Source: Mesorhizobium sp. BR1-1-16 (GTDB lineage Bacteria; Pseudomonadota; Alphaproteobacteria; Rhizobiales; Kaistiaceae). From it: a stretch of DNA of 64,000 nucleotides. Where the stretch lies: positions 434,001 through 498,000 of the forward strand of contig NZ_JAIUIE010000001.1 in assembly GCF_020165495.1 (NCBI RefSeq), written 5' to 3'. Every line of letters starts with the position of its first letter. Position 1 is the stretch's first letter. Of the stretch, positions 10,774-19,628 are shown piece after piece. The notes under the pieces are model-generated. The model was not told the origin of the DNA. It worked only from the letters and a program-made list of their open reading frames with translations, and did no database searches. The translations under genes and the position numbers were made by a program.

Positions 10774-12285
10774 ATGACCGACTGGCCGATCCTTTCGACC
10801 GTAACCTTCCTGCCGACGGTCGGCGCGCTGCTGCTGCTGACCATCCGCGGCGACGACGCGGCTGCGCGGCGCAACATCTATTGGATCGCGCTCTGGACGA
10901 CGATCATCACCTTCGTGATCTCGCTCCTGATCTGGAAGGATTTCGACAACACCAGCGCCGGCTTCCAGTTCGTCGAGCAGGCCGGTTGGCTTGGCGGCAG
11001 CATCCGCTATTCGATGGGCGTCGACGGCATCTCGATGCTGTTCGTCATTCTGACCACCTTCCTGATGCCGGCTTGCATCATTGCGTCGAAGTTCTCGGTC
11101 CAGAAGCGTTTCCGCGAATACATGATCGCGTTCCTGCTGCTCGAAACGCTGATGATCGGCGTGTTCTGCGCGACCGATCTGGTGCTGTTCTACGTATTCT
11201 TCGAAGCCGGCCTCATTCCGATGTTCCTGATCATCGGGATCTGGGGCGGGCCGCGCCGCGTCTATGCGGCGTTCAAGTTCTTCCTCTATACGCTCGCGGG
11301 TTCGGTGCTGATGCTCCTCGCCATTATGGCGATGTACTGGCAGGCGGGCACGACCGACATCCCGACGCTGCTGAACCACCAGTTCCCGGCCTCGATGCAG
11401 ACCTGGCTATGGCTTGCCTTCTTCGCGTCCTTTGCGGTGAAGATGCCGATGTGGCCGGTTCATACCTGGCTGCCAGACGCGCATGTGGAAGCGCCGACCG
11501 CCGGTTCTGTGATCCTGGCCGGCGTGCTGCTGAAGATGGGCGGCTACGGCTTCCTGCGCTTCTCGCTGCCGATGTTCCCGCTCGCTTCGGCCGATTTCGC
11601 ACCCTTCATCTATACGCTCTCCGTCGTCGCCATCATCTACACCTCGCTGGTGGCGCTGATGCAGGAGGACATGAAGAAGCTGATCGCCTATTCGTCCGTC
11701 GCCCATATGGGCTATGTGACGATGGGCATCTTCACGATGAACCCGCAGGGCGTCGAGGGCGCGATCTTCCAGATGCTGTCACACGGCATCGTGGCGAGCG
11801 CGCTGTTCCTCTGCGTCGGCGTCATCTACGACCGGATGCATACCCGCGAGATCAGCGCCTATGGCGGCCTCGTCAACCGCATGCCGTTCTATGCGGCCGT
11901 GTTCCTGCTCTTCACGATGGCGAATGTCGGTCTGCCCGGCACCTCGGCGTTCGTCGGTGAGTTCCTGACACTGCTCGGCGCCTTCCGCAGCAACACCTGG
12001 GTCGCCTTCTTCGCGACCACCGGCGTCATCCTGTCGGCGTCCTATGCGCTGTGGCTCTATCGCCGCGTGATGCTCGGGCCGCTCGACAAGCCGGCGCTCA
12101 TGTCGATCTTCGACCTGTCGCGCCGGGAGTTGACGATCCTGGTGCCGCTGGTGGTGCTCACGATCTTCTTCGGCGTGTACCCGACGCCCATCTTCCACGT
12201 GACGTCGGCTTCGGTCGACAATCTCATCACCAACTACCAGGCGGCCCTCTCGGCTGCAGGCAAGCTCGCCGTCGCGGCCAAGTGA
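10774..12285 (+). CDS. nuoM: NADH-quinone oxidoreductase subunit M
   Basis: NuoM (ND4) is the second antiporter-like proton channel of complex I. The 503-residue product is of normal length and shows the family motifs [46 protein letters not shown] and [18 protein letters not shown]. It follows nuoL after 13 bp. The 55 bp between its stop and nuoN holds no gene. Confidence 0.98.
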   Translation: MTDWPILSTVTFLPTVGALLLLTIRGDDAAARRNIYWIALWTTIITFVISLLIWKDFDNTSAGFQFVEQAGWLGGSIRYSMGVDGISMLFVILTTFLMPACIIASKFSVQKRFREYMIAFLLLETLMIGVFCATDLVLFYVFFEAGLIPMFLIIGIWGGPRRVYAAFKFFLYTLAGSVLMLLAIMAMYWQAGTTDIPTLLNHQFPASMQTWLWLAFFASFAVKMPMWPVHTWLPDAHVEAPTAGSVILAGVLLKMGGYGFLRFSLPMFPLASADFAPFIYTLSVVAIIYTSLVALMQEDMKKLIAYSSVAHMGYVTMGIFTMNPQGVEGAIFQMLSHGIVASALFLCVGVIYDRMHTREISAYGGLVNRMPFYAAVFLLFTMANVGLPGTSAFVGEFLTLLGAFRSNTWVAFFATTGVILSASYALWLYRRVMLGPLDKPALMSIFDLSRRELTILVPLVVLTIFFGVYPTPIFHVTSASVDNLITNYQAALSAAGKLAVAAK

Positions 12286-12340
12286 AACTGATGACAAAGA
12301 CCGCCCCCATGACGAACCGAGTGACGAACCAGGACGCACT

Positions 12341-13780
12341 ATGATGGAACTCGCGCCTCTGCCCGTCCTCTCGCCCGTGCTGCCGGAGCTCATCCTGGCG
12401 ATCGGTGCGCTCGTGCTCCTGATGATCGGCGTCTTCAAGGGCGAGCGCGGCACCGCGCTCGTGACGTCGCTGTCGGTGGTCGTGGTCGTCATTGCCGGCC
12501 TCGCGCTTCTGTTCATGACGCCGGATGGCGTCACGTTCTCCGGCGCCTTTGTGCTCGATCCCTTTGCGCGCTTCATGAAGGTGCTGTCGCTGATCGGCGC
12601 CGGCTTCGCGATCCTTATGTCGGCGGATTATGCGCGCCGCGAGAGCTTCGACCGGTTCGAATATCCCGTGCTGATCGTCATCGCGACGCTCGGCATGATG
12701 CTGATGATCTCGGCGAGCGACCTGATCTCGCTCTATCTCGGCCTCGAGCTGCAGTCGCTGGCGCTCTATGTGGTCACCGCGATCAACCGGGACTCGGAGA
12801 AGTCGTCCGAGGCCGGCCTCAAGTATTTCGTCCTCGGCGCGCTCTCCTCGGGCATCCTGCTCTACGGCGCCTCGCTGGTGTACGGCTTCACCGGCCATAC
12901 CGATTTTGCCGGCATCGCGGCGGCGCTTTCGGGCGGGCCGGCTTCGGTTGGGCTCGTATTCGGCATTGTCTTCGTGATTGCGGGCATTGCCTTCAAGGTT
13001 TCGGCGGTGCCGTTCCACATGTGGACGCCCGACGTCTATGAAGGCGCGCCGACCCCGGTCACCGCCTTCCTGGCCGCGGCGCCCAAGGCCGCTGCGATGG
13101 CCATGTTCGTCCGCGTGCTCGCCGGCGCCTTCGGCCCGGCAGTGGCCGACTGGCAGCAGGTCATCACCTTCGTCGCACTCGCTTCGATGCTGCTCGGTGC
13201 CTTCGCGGCAATCGGACAGCGTAACATCAAGCGCCTGATGGCCTATTCGTCGATTGGCCATATGGGCTTTGCGCTGGTCGGCCTCGCGGCTGGCACGCAG
13301 GCGGGCGTCCAGGGCGTCATCGTCTATATGGCGATCTACGTCGCCATGACGCTCGGTGTGTTTGCCGTCATTCTCTTCATGCGCCGCCGGGGCAGCGCGG
13401 TCGAGGAGATCAGCGATCTCGCCGGCCTGTCGCGCACCCATCCGGTCATCGCGTTCATCTTCGCGATGCTGATGTTCTCGCTCGCCGGCATCCCGCCGCT
13501 CGCCGGGTTCTTCGCCAAGTTCTACGTCTTCTTGGCGGCGATCGAGGCGCATCTCTACATGCTGTCGATCGTCGGTGTGCTTTCCAGCGTCGTCGGCGCT
13601 TTCTACTACCTCCGCCTCGTCAAGGTGATGTATTTCGACGAGCCGGCCGGTGCCTTCGAGCCGATGTCGGGTTCGCTCCGGGTCGTTCTCGGTCTCTCGG
13701 GCGCCTTCGTCATCCTCTATGTGGTCTTCGCCGGCCCGCTCGGCCAGGCGGCTGCTGCTGCCGCCAAGACCTTCTTCTGA
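12341..13780 (+). CDS. nuoN: NADH-quinone oxidoreductase subunit N
   Basis: NuoN (ND2) is the third antiporter-like subunit of complex I. The 479-residue membrane protein has the motifs [41 protein letters not shown] and [18 protein letters not shown]. Two in-frame ATGs occur back to back at 12341 and 12344; either may be used. This is the last nuo gene, but the next reading frame (birA) begins one base after its stop, so transcription very likely continues. Confidence 0.98.
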   Translation: MMELAPLPVLSPVLPELILAIGALVLLMIGVFKGERGTALVTSLSVVVVVIAGLALLFMTPDGVTFSGAFVLDPFARFMKVLSLIGAGFAILMSADYARRESFDRFEYPVLIVIATLGMMLMISASDLISLYLGLELQSLALYVVTAINRDSEKSSEAGLKYFVLGALSSGILLYGASLVYGFTGHTDFAGIAAALSGGPASVGLVFGIVFVIAGIAFKVSAVPFHMWTPDVYEGAPTPVTAFLAAAPKAAAMAMFVRVLAGAFGPAVADWQQVITFVALASMLLGAFAAIGQRNIKRLMAYSSIGHMGFALVGLAAGTQAGVQGVIVYMAIYVAMTLGVFAVILFMRRRGSAVEEISDLAGLSRTHPVIAFIFAMLMFSLAGIPPLAGFFAKFYVFLAAIEAHLYMLSIVGVLSSVVGAFYYLRLVKVMYFDEPAGAFEPMSGSLRVVLGLSGAFVILYVVFAGPLGQAAAAAAKTFF

Positions 13781-13781
13781 C

Positions 13782-14618
13782 GTGGAATTCGCGCTCGGAC
13801 CCTCGGCACTGTCGGCCGGCTATCGGCTCACCGCCTATCCCGCGATCGGCTCCACCAATCAGGAGGCGATCCTTGCCGCGCGCGCCGGTGATCCGGGCGC
13901 GCATTGGTTCGTCACCGCCGAACAGACGGCCGGTCGCGGCCGGCGCGGTCGGGCCTGGGTTGCCCCTGTCGGCAATCTCGCCGCAACGCTCCTGATCGTC
14001 ACGCCGCACGACCCGGCGACCGCGGCGACGCTCGGCTTCGTGGCCGGTCTCGCGCTCGACGAGGCGCTTCGGGCCGTAGCACCCGACCTCGCTGTCCGTA
14101 TCGGGCTCGACGCCTTCGACGGTGTCGGCGCGCCCGGCCGGGCCGATCGGCTGCGCCTCAAATGGCCGAACGACGTGCTCCTCGACGGTGGCAAACTGGC
14201 GGGCATCGGCCTTGAGGCGGAGCGCCTCGATGGTGGCCAACTGGCAGTCGCGATCGGTATCGGCGTCAACGTCGTAGCGGCGCCCGAGGGCTTGCCCTAT
14301 CCCGCGACGTCGCTGGCGATGCTGGGACTGCGCATCGCGTCGCCAGCCGTGTTCATTGCATTATCGAACGCCTTTGCCGGGCTCATCCGTATCTGGGACG
14401 GTGGACGCGGCTTCCCAGTGATCCGCAAGCTCTGGCTCGAACGCGCCGCCGGGCTTGGCGAGCCGGTCGCGGTACGGGTCGGCGAGGATGTCTTCTCCGG
14501 CGCCTTCGAGACGATCGACGAGCAGGGCCGTCTCGTGGTCCGCTCGGCGAGCGGTCTTTCGCGGACCATTGCCGCCGGTGAAGTGCATTTCGGCGCAGTC
14601 GCCACGGTGCGCGCATGA
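13782..14618 (+). CDS. birA: biotin--[acetyl-CoA-carboxylase] ligase
   Basis: BirA attaches biotin to the carboxyl-carrier protein of biotin-dependent carboxylases. The GTG at 13782, one base after the nuoN stop, gives a 278-residue protein with no N-terminal helix-turn-helix, so it is the ligase-only class and should not act as the biotin repressor. The biotinyl-AMP loop GRGRRGR is at residues 51-57, and the catalytic-lysine region reads LKWPNDVLLDGGKLAGIGLE. A more upstream ATG in the same frame would lie inside nuoN and is rejected. Its stop overlaps the rnj start by 4 bp. Confidence 0.93.
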   Translation: MEFALGPSALSAGYRLTAYPAIGSTNQEAILAARAGDPGAHWFVTAEQTAGRGRRGRAWVAPVGNLAATLLIVTPHDPATAATLGFVAGLALDEALRAVAPDLAVRIGLDAFDGVGAPGRADRLRLKWPNDVLLDGGKLAGIGLEAERLDGGQLAVAIGIGVNVVAAPEGLPYPATSLAMLGLRIASPAVFIALSNAFAGLIRIWDGGRGFPVIRKLWLERAAGLGEPVAVRVGEDVFSGAFETIDEQGRLVVRSASGLSRTIAAGEVHFGAVATVRA

Positions 14619-16294
14619 AGGCCGCGCGCTCGAAGACTGATGAGTTCGTCTTCCTGCCGCTCGGCGGCGTCGGCGAGATCGGCATGAACCTCGCCGTCTA
14701 TGGGCTCGGGCCGACGGATGCGCGCACATGGCTGGCGGTCGACTTCGGTGTCGCCTTTGCGGGTCCGGATCTGCCGGGCGTCGATCTGATCTTCCCCGAT
14801 ATCGCCTATCTCGAGGAAGAGCGGACCAATCTCGCCGGCATCGTGATCACGCATGCGCATGAGGATCATTTCGGCGCGCTGCTCGATCTGTGGCCGCGGC
14901 TGCGGGTTCCCGTCTATGCGAGCCCCTTCACCGCAGGGCTTCTGGCCGCGAAGCGGGCAGGGCACCCGGGCTCACCCGAAATCCCCGTCACGATCGTACG
15001 ACCGGGCGAGCGGCGCAGCATCGGTCCGTTCGACGTCGAGTTCATTGCGGTCGCCCATTCGATCCTCGAGCCGATGGCGCTGGCGATCCGCACACCGCTC
15101 GGCACGGTCATCCATACCGGTGACTGGAAGCTCGACCCCGAACCGGTGATCGGCCCCGTCACGGACGCGGCCCGACTTTCGGCGATCGGCGACGAGGGCG
15201 TGCTCGCGCTTGTCTGCGATTCGACCAATGCCCTGCGCGAGGGGCGCAGCCCCAGCGAGACGGAAGTCGCGCGCGAATTGGCCAAGCTCGTCTCCGAGGC
15301 GGAAGGGCGTGTCTTCTTCACGACCTTCGCCTCGAACATCGCTCGTATCCGCTCGATCGCGCTCGCGGCGCTGGCAGCCGAGCGGCAGGTGGTCCTTGTC
15401 GGCAGGGCGTTGCATCGCGCCTGCCAGGTTGCGCATGAACTCGGCTATCTCGAAGGCCTGCCGCCATTCCTCGACGAGGAATCCTATGGCTATCTGCCGC
15501 GCTCCAAAGTCGTGGCCATCGTGACCGGCAGCCAGGGCGAGCCGCGCGCCGCGCTGGCGCGCATCGCCGCTGACGATCATAAATTCATCGGCCTTTCGCC
15601 TGGAGATACCGTGGTCTTTTCGGCCCGCCCGATTCCGGGCAACGAGAAGGCGATCAACGGCATCATCAACCAGCTCGCCTCCGACGACGTAATCGTCGTG
15701 ACGGATCGCGACCGCCTCGTGCATGTGTCCGGCCATCCGCGCCGCGACGAGTTGGCCGAGATGTATCGCTGGACGCGTCCGCAAATCGCGATCCCGGTGC
15801 ATGGCGAGCCGATGCATCTCGCGGCCCATGCCCGCTTTGCCAAGGAACAGGGCGTGCCGCGCGTCATCGAGATCGAGGACGGCGTCATGGTCCGCCTTGC
15901 GCCCGGTCCTGCCGGAGCGATCGACGATGTCGCGGTCGGCCGGCTCTACAAGGATGGCAGCATCACCGCCGATCTCGATGGCGTCGGCGTGCCGGATCGC
16001 AAGAAGCTGGCCTTTGCAGGCCATGTGGCGGTGTCGGTCGTGCTCGACAGCAAGGGCGGGCTCGCCAGCGAACCGGAGGTCGGGCTTGTCGGCCTCCCGC
16101 TCATCGGCCCGACCGGCGAGCCGTTCGAGGCAACGGTGATGAGCGCTGTGCTCGGCACGATCGAGAGCATTCCGCGGGCGCGGCGGCGCGATGTCGAACT
16201 GGTGCGCGACGCGCTTCGGCGGGCGGTGCGGGCTGCCGTCCGCGACATCTGGGGCAAAAAGCCCGTTTGCACGATCTTCGTCGCAGCCGTATGA
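14615..16294 (+). CDS. rnj: ribonuclease J
   Basis: RNase J is a metallo-beta-lactamase/beta-CASP ribonuclease with 5'-3' exonuclease and endonuclease activity, used for mRNA decay and rRNA maturation. The 559-residue product carries the metal-binding motif H80-A-H82-E-D84-H85 and a later HSILEPMALAIRT segment. Downstream, beta-CASP elements include CDSTNAL, SGHPRRDELAEMYRWTRPQIAIPVHGE and a C-terminal domain. It overlaps birA by ATGA. The birA-rnj-mce order directly after nuoN is typical of the order. Confidence 0.95.
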   Translation: MKAARSKTDEFVFLPLGGVGEIGMNLAVYGLGPTDARTWLAVDFGVAFAGPDLPGVDLIFPDIAYLEEERTNLAGIVITHAHEDHFGALLDLWPRLRVPVYASPFTAGLLAAKRAGHPGSPEIPVTIVRPGERRSIGPFDVEFIAVAHSILEPMALAIRTPLGTVIHTGDWKLDPEPVIGPVTDAARLSAIGDEGVLALVCDSTNALREGRSPSETEVARELAKLVSEAEGRVFFTTFASNIARIRSIALAALAAERQVVLVGRALHRACQVAHELGYLEGLPPFLDEESYGYLPRSKVVAIVTGSQGEPRAALARIAADDHKFIGLSPGDTVVFSARPIPGNEKAINGIINQLASDDVIVVTDRDRLVHVSGHPRRDELAEMYRWTRPQIAIPVHGEPMHLAAHARFAKEQGVPRVIEIEDGVMVRLAPGPAGAIDDVAVGRLYKDGSITADLDGVGVPDRKKLAFAGHVAVSVVLDSKGGLASEPEVGLVGLPLIGPTGEPFEATVMSAVLGTIESIPRARRRDVELVRDALRRAVRAAVRDIWGKKPVCTIFVAAV

Positions 16295-16306
16295 CGCTCG
16301 GCTGAT

Positions 16307-16325
16307 GGCCGCCGCAACGGCGGCC
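16307..16325 (+). other. GC-rich hairpin between rnj and mce
   Basis: A perfect 8-bp stem (GGCCGCCG / CGGCGGCC) with a CAA loop lies in the 48-bp gap between rnj and mce. No T tract follows, and the mce ribosome binding site (AAGGAG) starts 6 bp after it. It could be a partial terminator or an mRNA processing/stability element. Confidence 0.45.
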
Positions 16326-16342
16326 GCGACAAGGAGCAAGCC

Positions 16343-16747
16343 ATGATCGGGCGGCTCAATCATGTGGCGATCGCGGTTCCAGATCTCGGCGCCGCCGTTG
16401 CCATCTATCGGGACACGCTCGGTGCGCGCGTCTCGGCGCCGCAAGACCTGCCGGAACATGGCGTGACGACCGTGTTTGTCGAATTGCCGAATACCAAGAT
16501 CGAACTGCTCGCTCCCTTGGGCGAGGGATCGCCGATCGCGGCGTTCCTGAAGCGCGTTCCGGAGGGCGGGGTGCATCATCTCTGTTTCGAGGTCGATGAC
16601 ATCGCCGCCGCGGCTGCCCGGCTGACAGCGGAAGGCGCCCGCATTCTTGGGGATGGCCGGCCGCGCATCGGGGCGCATGGCAAGCCGGTGCTGTTCCTGC
16701 ATCCCAAGGATTTCATCGGCACGCTGCTCGAACTCGAGGAGGCTTGA
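16343..16747 (+). CDS. mce: methylmalonyl-CoA epimerase
   Basis: This 134-residue protein has two vicinal-oxygen-chelate half-domains and matches methylmalonyl-CoA epimerase, which interconverts the (R) and (S) forms of methylmalonyl-CoA in propionate metabolism. Likely metal ligands are H7 (LNHVAIAVPD), the H in GGVHHLCFEVDD and the final E in GTLLELEE. An AAGGAG site precedes the ATG. It sits in the conserved rnj-mce-DUF1467 series. Other VOC enzymes resemble it, but length and context support this call. Confidence 0.9.
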   Translation: MIGRLNHVAIAVPDLGAAVAIYRDTLGARVSAPQDLPEHGVTTVFVELPNTKIELLAPLGEGSPIAAFLKRVPEGGVHHLCFEVDDIAAAAARLTAEGARILGDGRPRIGAHGKPVLFLHPKDFIGTLLELEEA

Positions 16748-16751
16748 GACG

Positions 16752-17015
16752 ATGCGTATCTACAGCCTGATTGCGATCTATTTCATCATCTGGTGGCTGG
16801 TGATCTTCACCATCCTGCCGTTTGGCATCCGGACGCAGGAGGAGGAAGGCGAGGTAACGCTCGGCACGACGCCGAGCGCTCCCTGGAAGCCGATGCTGGT
16901 TCGTAAGGCGATCATCACGTCGATCGTCAGCGCCATCCTGATGGTTGGCCTCTGGTATGCGTACAATGTTCTCGGATGGACGCCCGAACGGCTCAGCAAC
17001 ATGTTCGGCGCCTGA
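16752..17015 (+). CDS. DUF1467 family membrane protein
   Basis: This 87-residue protein has two hydrophobic helices (about residues 6-24 and 55-74) separated by a hydrophilic segment with an acidic EEEGEV stretch. Sequence (MRIYSLIAIYFIIWWLVIFT) and location immediately after mce match the DUF1467 family of alphaproteobacteria. The ATG at 16752 is 4 bp after the mce stop. Function is unknown; an inner-membrane location is inferred. Confidence 0.88.
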   Translation: MRIYSLIAIYFIIWWLVIFTILPFGIRTQEEEGEVTLGTTPSAPWKPMLVRKAIITSIVSAILMVGLWYAYNVLGWTPERLSNMFGA

Positions 17016-17024
17016 GCCGATCGG

Positions 17025-18566
17025 TCAGATGCCGGCGAGCCGGGCATTTTCGTGGCTAGGCTGCTGCCCCCGCCAGGGGGCGAGACGCGGCAGCGCCTGC
17101 TTCAGGCCGGTGGGTTCGGCCCTCACGCCTTCGCTGCCGCGCTCGCTTTCCTCATCGGCCACCAGCGACAGCACGCGGCTGCTGAAGCGGGTTTCCGAAA
17201 TCGGCTTGTATCCCATCATGATCCGCGTGGTGAGTTCCTGCAGCCATTCCGGCTCGAGGACGGCGCGCGTCACCGCAGCGGCCCAGCCTTCGACATCGCC
17301 GCTTTCGATGACCGGCATCAGGCCCTGAGTGGCTTCGGCCAGTGAGGGCGTGTCGGAAATGAGGACGGGCAGGCCGAAATCGAGACATTCGGCGGCGCCG
17401 AGCCCCCAGCCTTCGGCCAGCGACGGATAGAGGCCGAAATCGGCATGTGCATAGAGCCAGCCGAGCTGTGCGTCGCTCATGTCCTGGAGCAGCACAAGGT
17501 GGCTCTGGAGTTCCGGATGGGCGGCGATATAGGCCTCGACCTCATCGTTCATCCAGCCCCAACGGCCGCAGAAGACGAGTTTCGGCAGCCTCTCGCCGAG
17601 GAGCGGGATCAACCGCGCCCATGTCTTTAGAAGCATGATGTGGTTCTTGCGGATCTCGATCGTCGAGCAATAGAGCGCGAAGCGCTGGCCCGCGAGTGCG
17701 CCGACGGGATCGAGCGCCTTCTGCTTCAGCCCCTCCTTGAGAAAGGAGCCGAGCCGCGACACGGCGACTTCCGGCGGCCGATCCATCTCATGCTTCGCGG
17801 CATAGCCTCGTGCCGCTTCCGCGGTGTGAGCCGAAACCGTGATGATGCGGTCGCAGTGCGCGAACATCCATTCGACGTCGCGCTCGAAATTGCGGGCATG
17901 GCTGCGGTCGACGAGATCGGGATGCTCAAGCGGGATCAGGTCGTGGAGCACCGTTGCGAGGCTCGCTGCGATGCCGTACCGGCGTTCGCTGTTGGCAAGG
18001 CTGTGGAGTCCCGCGGTTGAAATGAAACAGTTCGCGCCCGGATCGGCGAGCGGATCGGGCTCGGGCAGGCGCTTCGCCGGCCGGCCGGCAACCAGCTTGG
18101 CGGCGCGGATGAACGTCTTTGCCGTCTGATAGCCGAGGCCGCGGCGATCGTTGCGCCCGGAAATATAGGATGCCGAGACGCGATCGAACTCCTTGCCGGA
18201 ATTCATCGCCCCGGAGCGGATCGCTTTCATGACCATTTCGATGCGCTTCGACAGGGTCTCACCGGCACCTGACTCGATCGCCGACACGCGGCCCTCGACC
18301 AGATCGCCGAGATAGGCCAGTTCGCGCCGATCGAGGAAACGGGCCTCGCCATTGCGATTGATCATGAAGAAGCGGGCCTCGCGCGACTTTTCGGAACGGC
18401 CGCTGCGCATGGCCTGACGAACGATCGCCGTTTCAACGCGCGGAATGCCCACCGGGGGATGGGGACCCCAGCGCAGGGGCACAGTCGCGTCGATATAGAG
18501 CTTGTCCAAAGCCGTCACTCCGAAAGTGTTCGCGTCAGGCTCGGCGCAGTCCCATGCGTCAGCCAT
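17025..18566 (-). CDS. glycosyltransferase, GT4-type
   Basis: The 513-residue product resembles family 4 (GT-B) glycosyltransferases. The N-terminal part has PVGIPRVETAIVRQ and VLHDLIPLEHPDL; the C-terminal half has IEIRKNHIMLLKTWARL and the nucleotide-sugar-binding segment YPSLAEGWGLGAAECLDFGLPVL, which contains the EX7E-type pattern. No signal peptide or membrane segment is seen, so it is likely cytoplasmic, acting on an envelope or exopolysaccharide precursor. The ATG at 18566 lies about 7 bp downstream of a predicted -10 box, so the mRNA may be leaderless; a GTG at 18518 is an alternative start. It is convergent with DUF1467 and divergent from the DUF6502 gene. Donor and acceptor cannot be deduced. 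Confidence 0.85.
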   Translation of the reverse strand: MADAWDCAEPDANTFGVTALDKLYIDATVPLRWGPHPPVGIPRVETAIVRQAMRSGRSEKSREARFFMINRNGEARFLDRRELAYLGDLVEGRVSAIESGAGETLSKRIEMVMKAIRSGAMNSGKEFDRVSASYISGRNDRRGLGYQTAKTFIRAAKLVAGRPAKRLPEPDPLADPGANCFISTAGLHSLANSERRYGIAASLATVLHDLIPLEHPDLVDRSHARNFERDVEWMFAHCDRIITVSAHTAEAARGYAAKHEMDRPPEVAVSRLGSFLKEGLKQKALDPVGALAGQRFALYCSTIEIRKNHIMLLKTWARLIPLLGERLPKLVFCGRWGWMNDEVEAYIAAHPELQSHLVLLQDMSDAQLGWLYAHADFGLYPSLAEGWGLGAAECLDFGLPVLISDTPSLAEATQGLMPVIESGDVEGWAAAVTRAVLEPEWLQELTTRIMMGYKPISETRFSSRVLSLVADEESERGSEGVRAEPTGLKQALPRLAPWRGQQPSHENARLAGI

Positions 18567-18573
18567 TGCTGGA

Positions 18574-18602
18574 CTGATACGTGGGAAATTTTCCCACGTC
18601 AA
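18574..18602 (-). promoter_or_regulatory. predicted promoter of the glycosyltransferase gene
   Basis: On the minus strand TTGACG (18602-18597) and TATCAG (18579-18574) are separated by exactly 17 bp. The spacer is filled by an inverted repeat, so the promoter is probably under direct control. Transcription would begin at or next to the ATG at 18566. Confidence 0.5.
18579..18599. promoter_or_regulatory. operator-like inverted repeat, site 1
   Basis: A perfect 10-bp inverted repeat around one central base, with core GTGGGA-N5-TCCCAC (18581-18597) and an AT-rich centre. It occupies the whole spacer between the -35 and -10 of the minus-strand glycosyltransferase promoter. Confidence 0.65.
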
Positions 18603-18617
18603 TTGGTTTCGATGGGA

Positions 18618-18646
18618 TTGTGGGAATTTATCACACAGTCTATAGG
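18618..18646 (+). promoter_or_regulatory. predicted promoter of DUF6502-DUF5666 operon
   Basis: TTGTGG (18618-18623) and TATAGG (18641-18646) are 17 bp apart on the plus strand. The -35 and spacer overlap the second inverted repeat. Confidence 0.4.
18619..18637. promoter_or_regulatory. operator-like inverted repeat, site 2
   Basis: TGTGGGAATTTATCACACA is an imperfect inverted repeat with core GTGGGA-N5-TCACAC (18620-18636). It has the same half-site, gap length and AT-rich centre as site 1; the two centres are 39 bp apart. It covers the predicted plus-strand -35. Confidence 0.55.
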
Positions 18647-18764
18647 AGGGGCACTGGTGCGCAGCCGTGTCGCCCGTAGACAGCGAGCGGAGACTTCGCC
18701 CATGCCAGGGACAATTGTCGGAACAGGGATTGTCTCCCGGCCACGGCTCGATAGGAATGATCGG

Positions 18765-19628
18765 ATGACGGAAGAGGATCGGACAGGTCTCGATGCGGGG
18801 CGGCTGCAAGCGCCACTTGCGCGCTTGCTGCGTCCGCTCGTCCGCCTCGCCATCCGCAGCGGGCTGACCTTTCCGGCGCTGGTCGATCTCCTGCGCGAGC
18901 TTTACGTCAATGTCGCCGAGAACGATTTTGCACTGACGTCGAAAAGCCAGACCGACAGCCGTGTCAGCCTTCTCACCGGTATCCACCGCAAGGAAGTCAG
19001 CCGGCTGCGTGGCGCTGGCGCGCCGGTGAATGTCGTTCCGGTCTCGATCTCGCGTACCAGCCGCATATTGGCGCGCTGGCTTGCCGACAGCGATTTTTCA
19101 GATGGGGCCGGGCGGCCCCGTCCGCTGCCCCGCACGGGCAGCGATGTCGAGCCATCCTTCGACCGGCTGGTCGAGTCGGTGACGCGCGATGTCCGGCCGC
19201 GTGTGGTGCTCGACGAATGGCTCGATCGCGGCCTCGTCACTCGTGATGCCGACGATCGAATCCTGCTCGCCGAGCAGGCCTTCATCCCCAAGAGCGGCAG
19301 CGACCAGCAGCTCTATTATCTTGGCCGCAACCTGCATGACCACATCGCGGCGGCCGTTGCCAATGTCGAGGGTGAGCGCCCACGCTTTCTCGAACGCGCG
19401 GTTCACTATGACGGATTGACACGACCGATCGCCGAAATGCTCGAACAGCGTTCGCGCGAGATCGCGATGGAGGCGCTGACAACGGCCAATCGCGAGGCGC
19501 ATACGGCGACGGAAGGCGTCGCGGATGGCGGATGGCGATGGAATTTCGGCGTCTATGTCTATTCCGAGCGTGTCGGGGGCGATAATGATGGGCCTGCCGG
19601 GCAGGATGAAGGGGAGGGCACGAAATGA
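18765..19628 (+). CDS. DUF6502 family protein
   Basis: This 287-residue protein matches the DUF6502 family in sequence and in its pairing with a DUF5666 gene. The N-terminal region (LLRPLVRLAIRSGLTFPALVDLLRELYVNVAEN, then DSRVSLLTGIHRKEVSRLR) looks like two helical units, the second resembling a helix-turn-helix, so DNA binding is plausible but unproven. The ATG at 18765 has AGGA 8 bp upstream; a second candidate ATG at 18702 also has GGAGA upstream and would add 21 residues. Its stop overlaps the next gene by ATGA. No signal peptide or membrane helix is seen. Confidence 0.8.
   Translation: MTEEDRTGLDAGRLQAPLARLLRPLVRLAIRSGLTFPALVDLLRELYVNVAENDFALTSKSQTDSRVSLLTGIHRKEVSRLRGAGAPVNVVPVSISRTSRILARWLADSDFSDGAGRPRPLPRTGSDVEPSFDRLVESVTRDVRPRVVLDEWLDRGLVTRDADDRILLAEQAFIPKSGSDQQLYYLGRNLHDHIAAAVANVEGERPRFLERAVHYDGLTRPIAEMLEQRSREIAMEALTTANREAHTATEGVADGGWRWNFGVYVYSERVGGDNDGPAGQDEGEGTK

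Noticed and set aside
14972-16702. A 576-codon minus-strand open frame opposite rnj and mce
   Set aside because: It is antisense to RNase J and the epimerase; composition and lack of motifs indicate a shadow.
18619-18637. A CRP site (TGTGA-N6-TCACA) at the second inverted repeat
   Set aside because: The gap is 7 rather than 6 bases and the left half is TGTGG. The match to the neighbouring site 1 is better.
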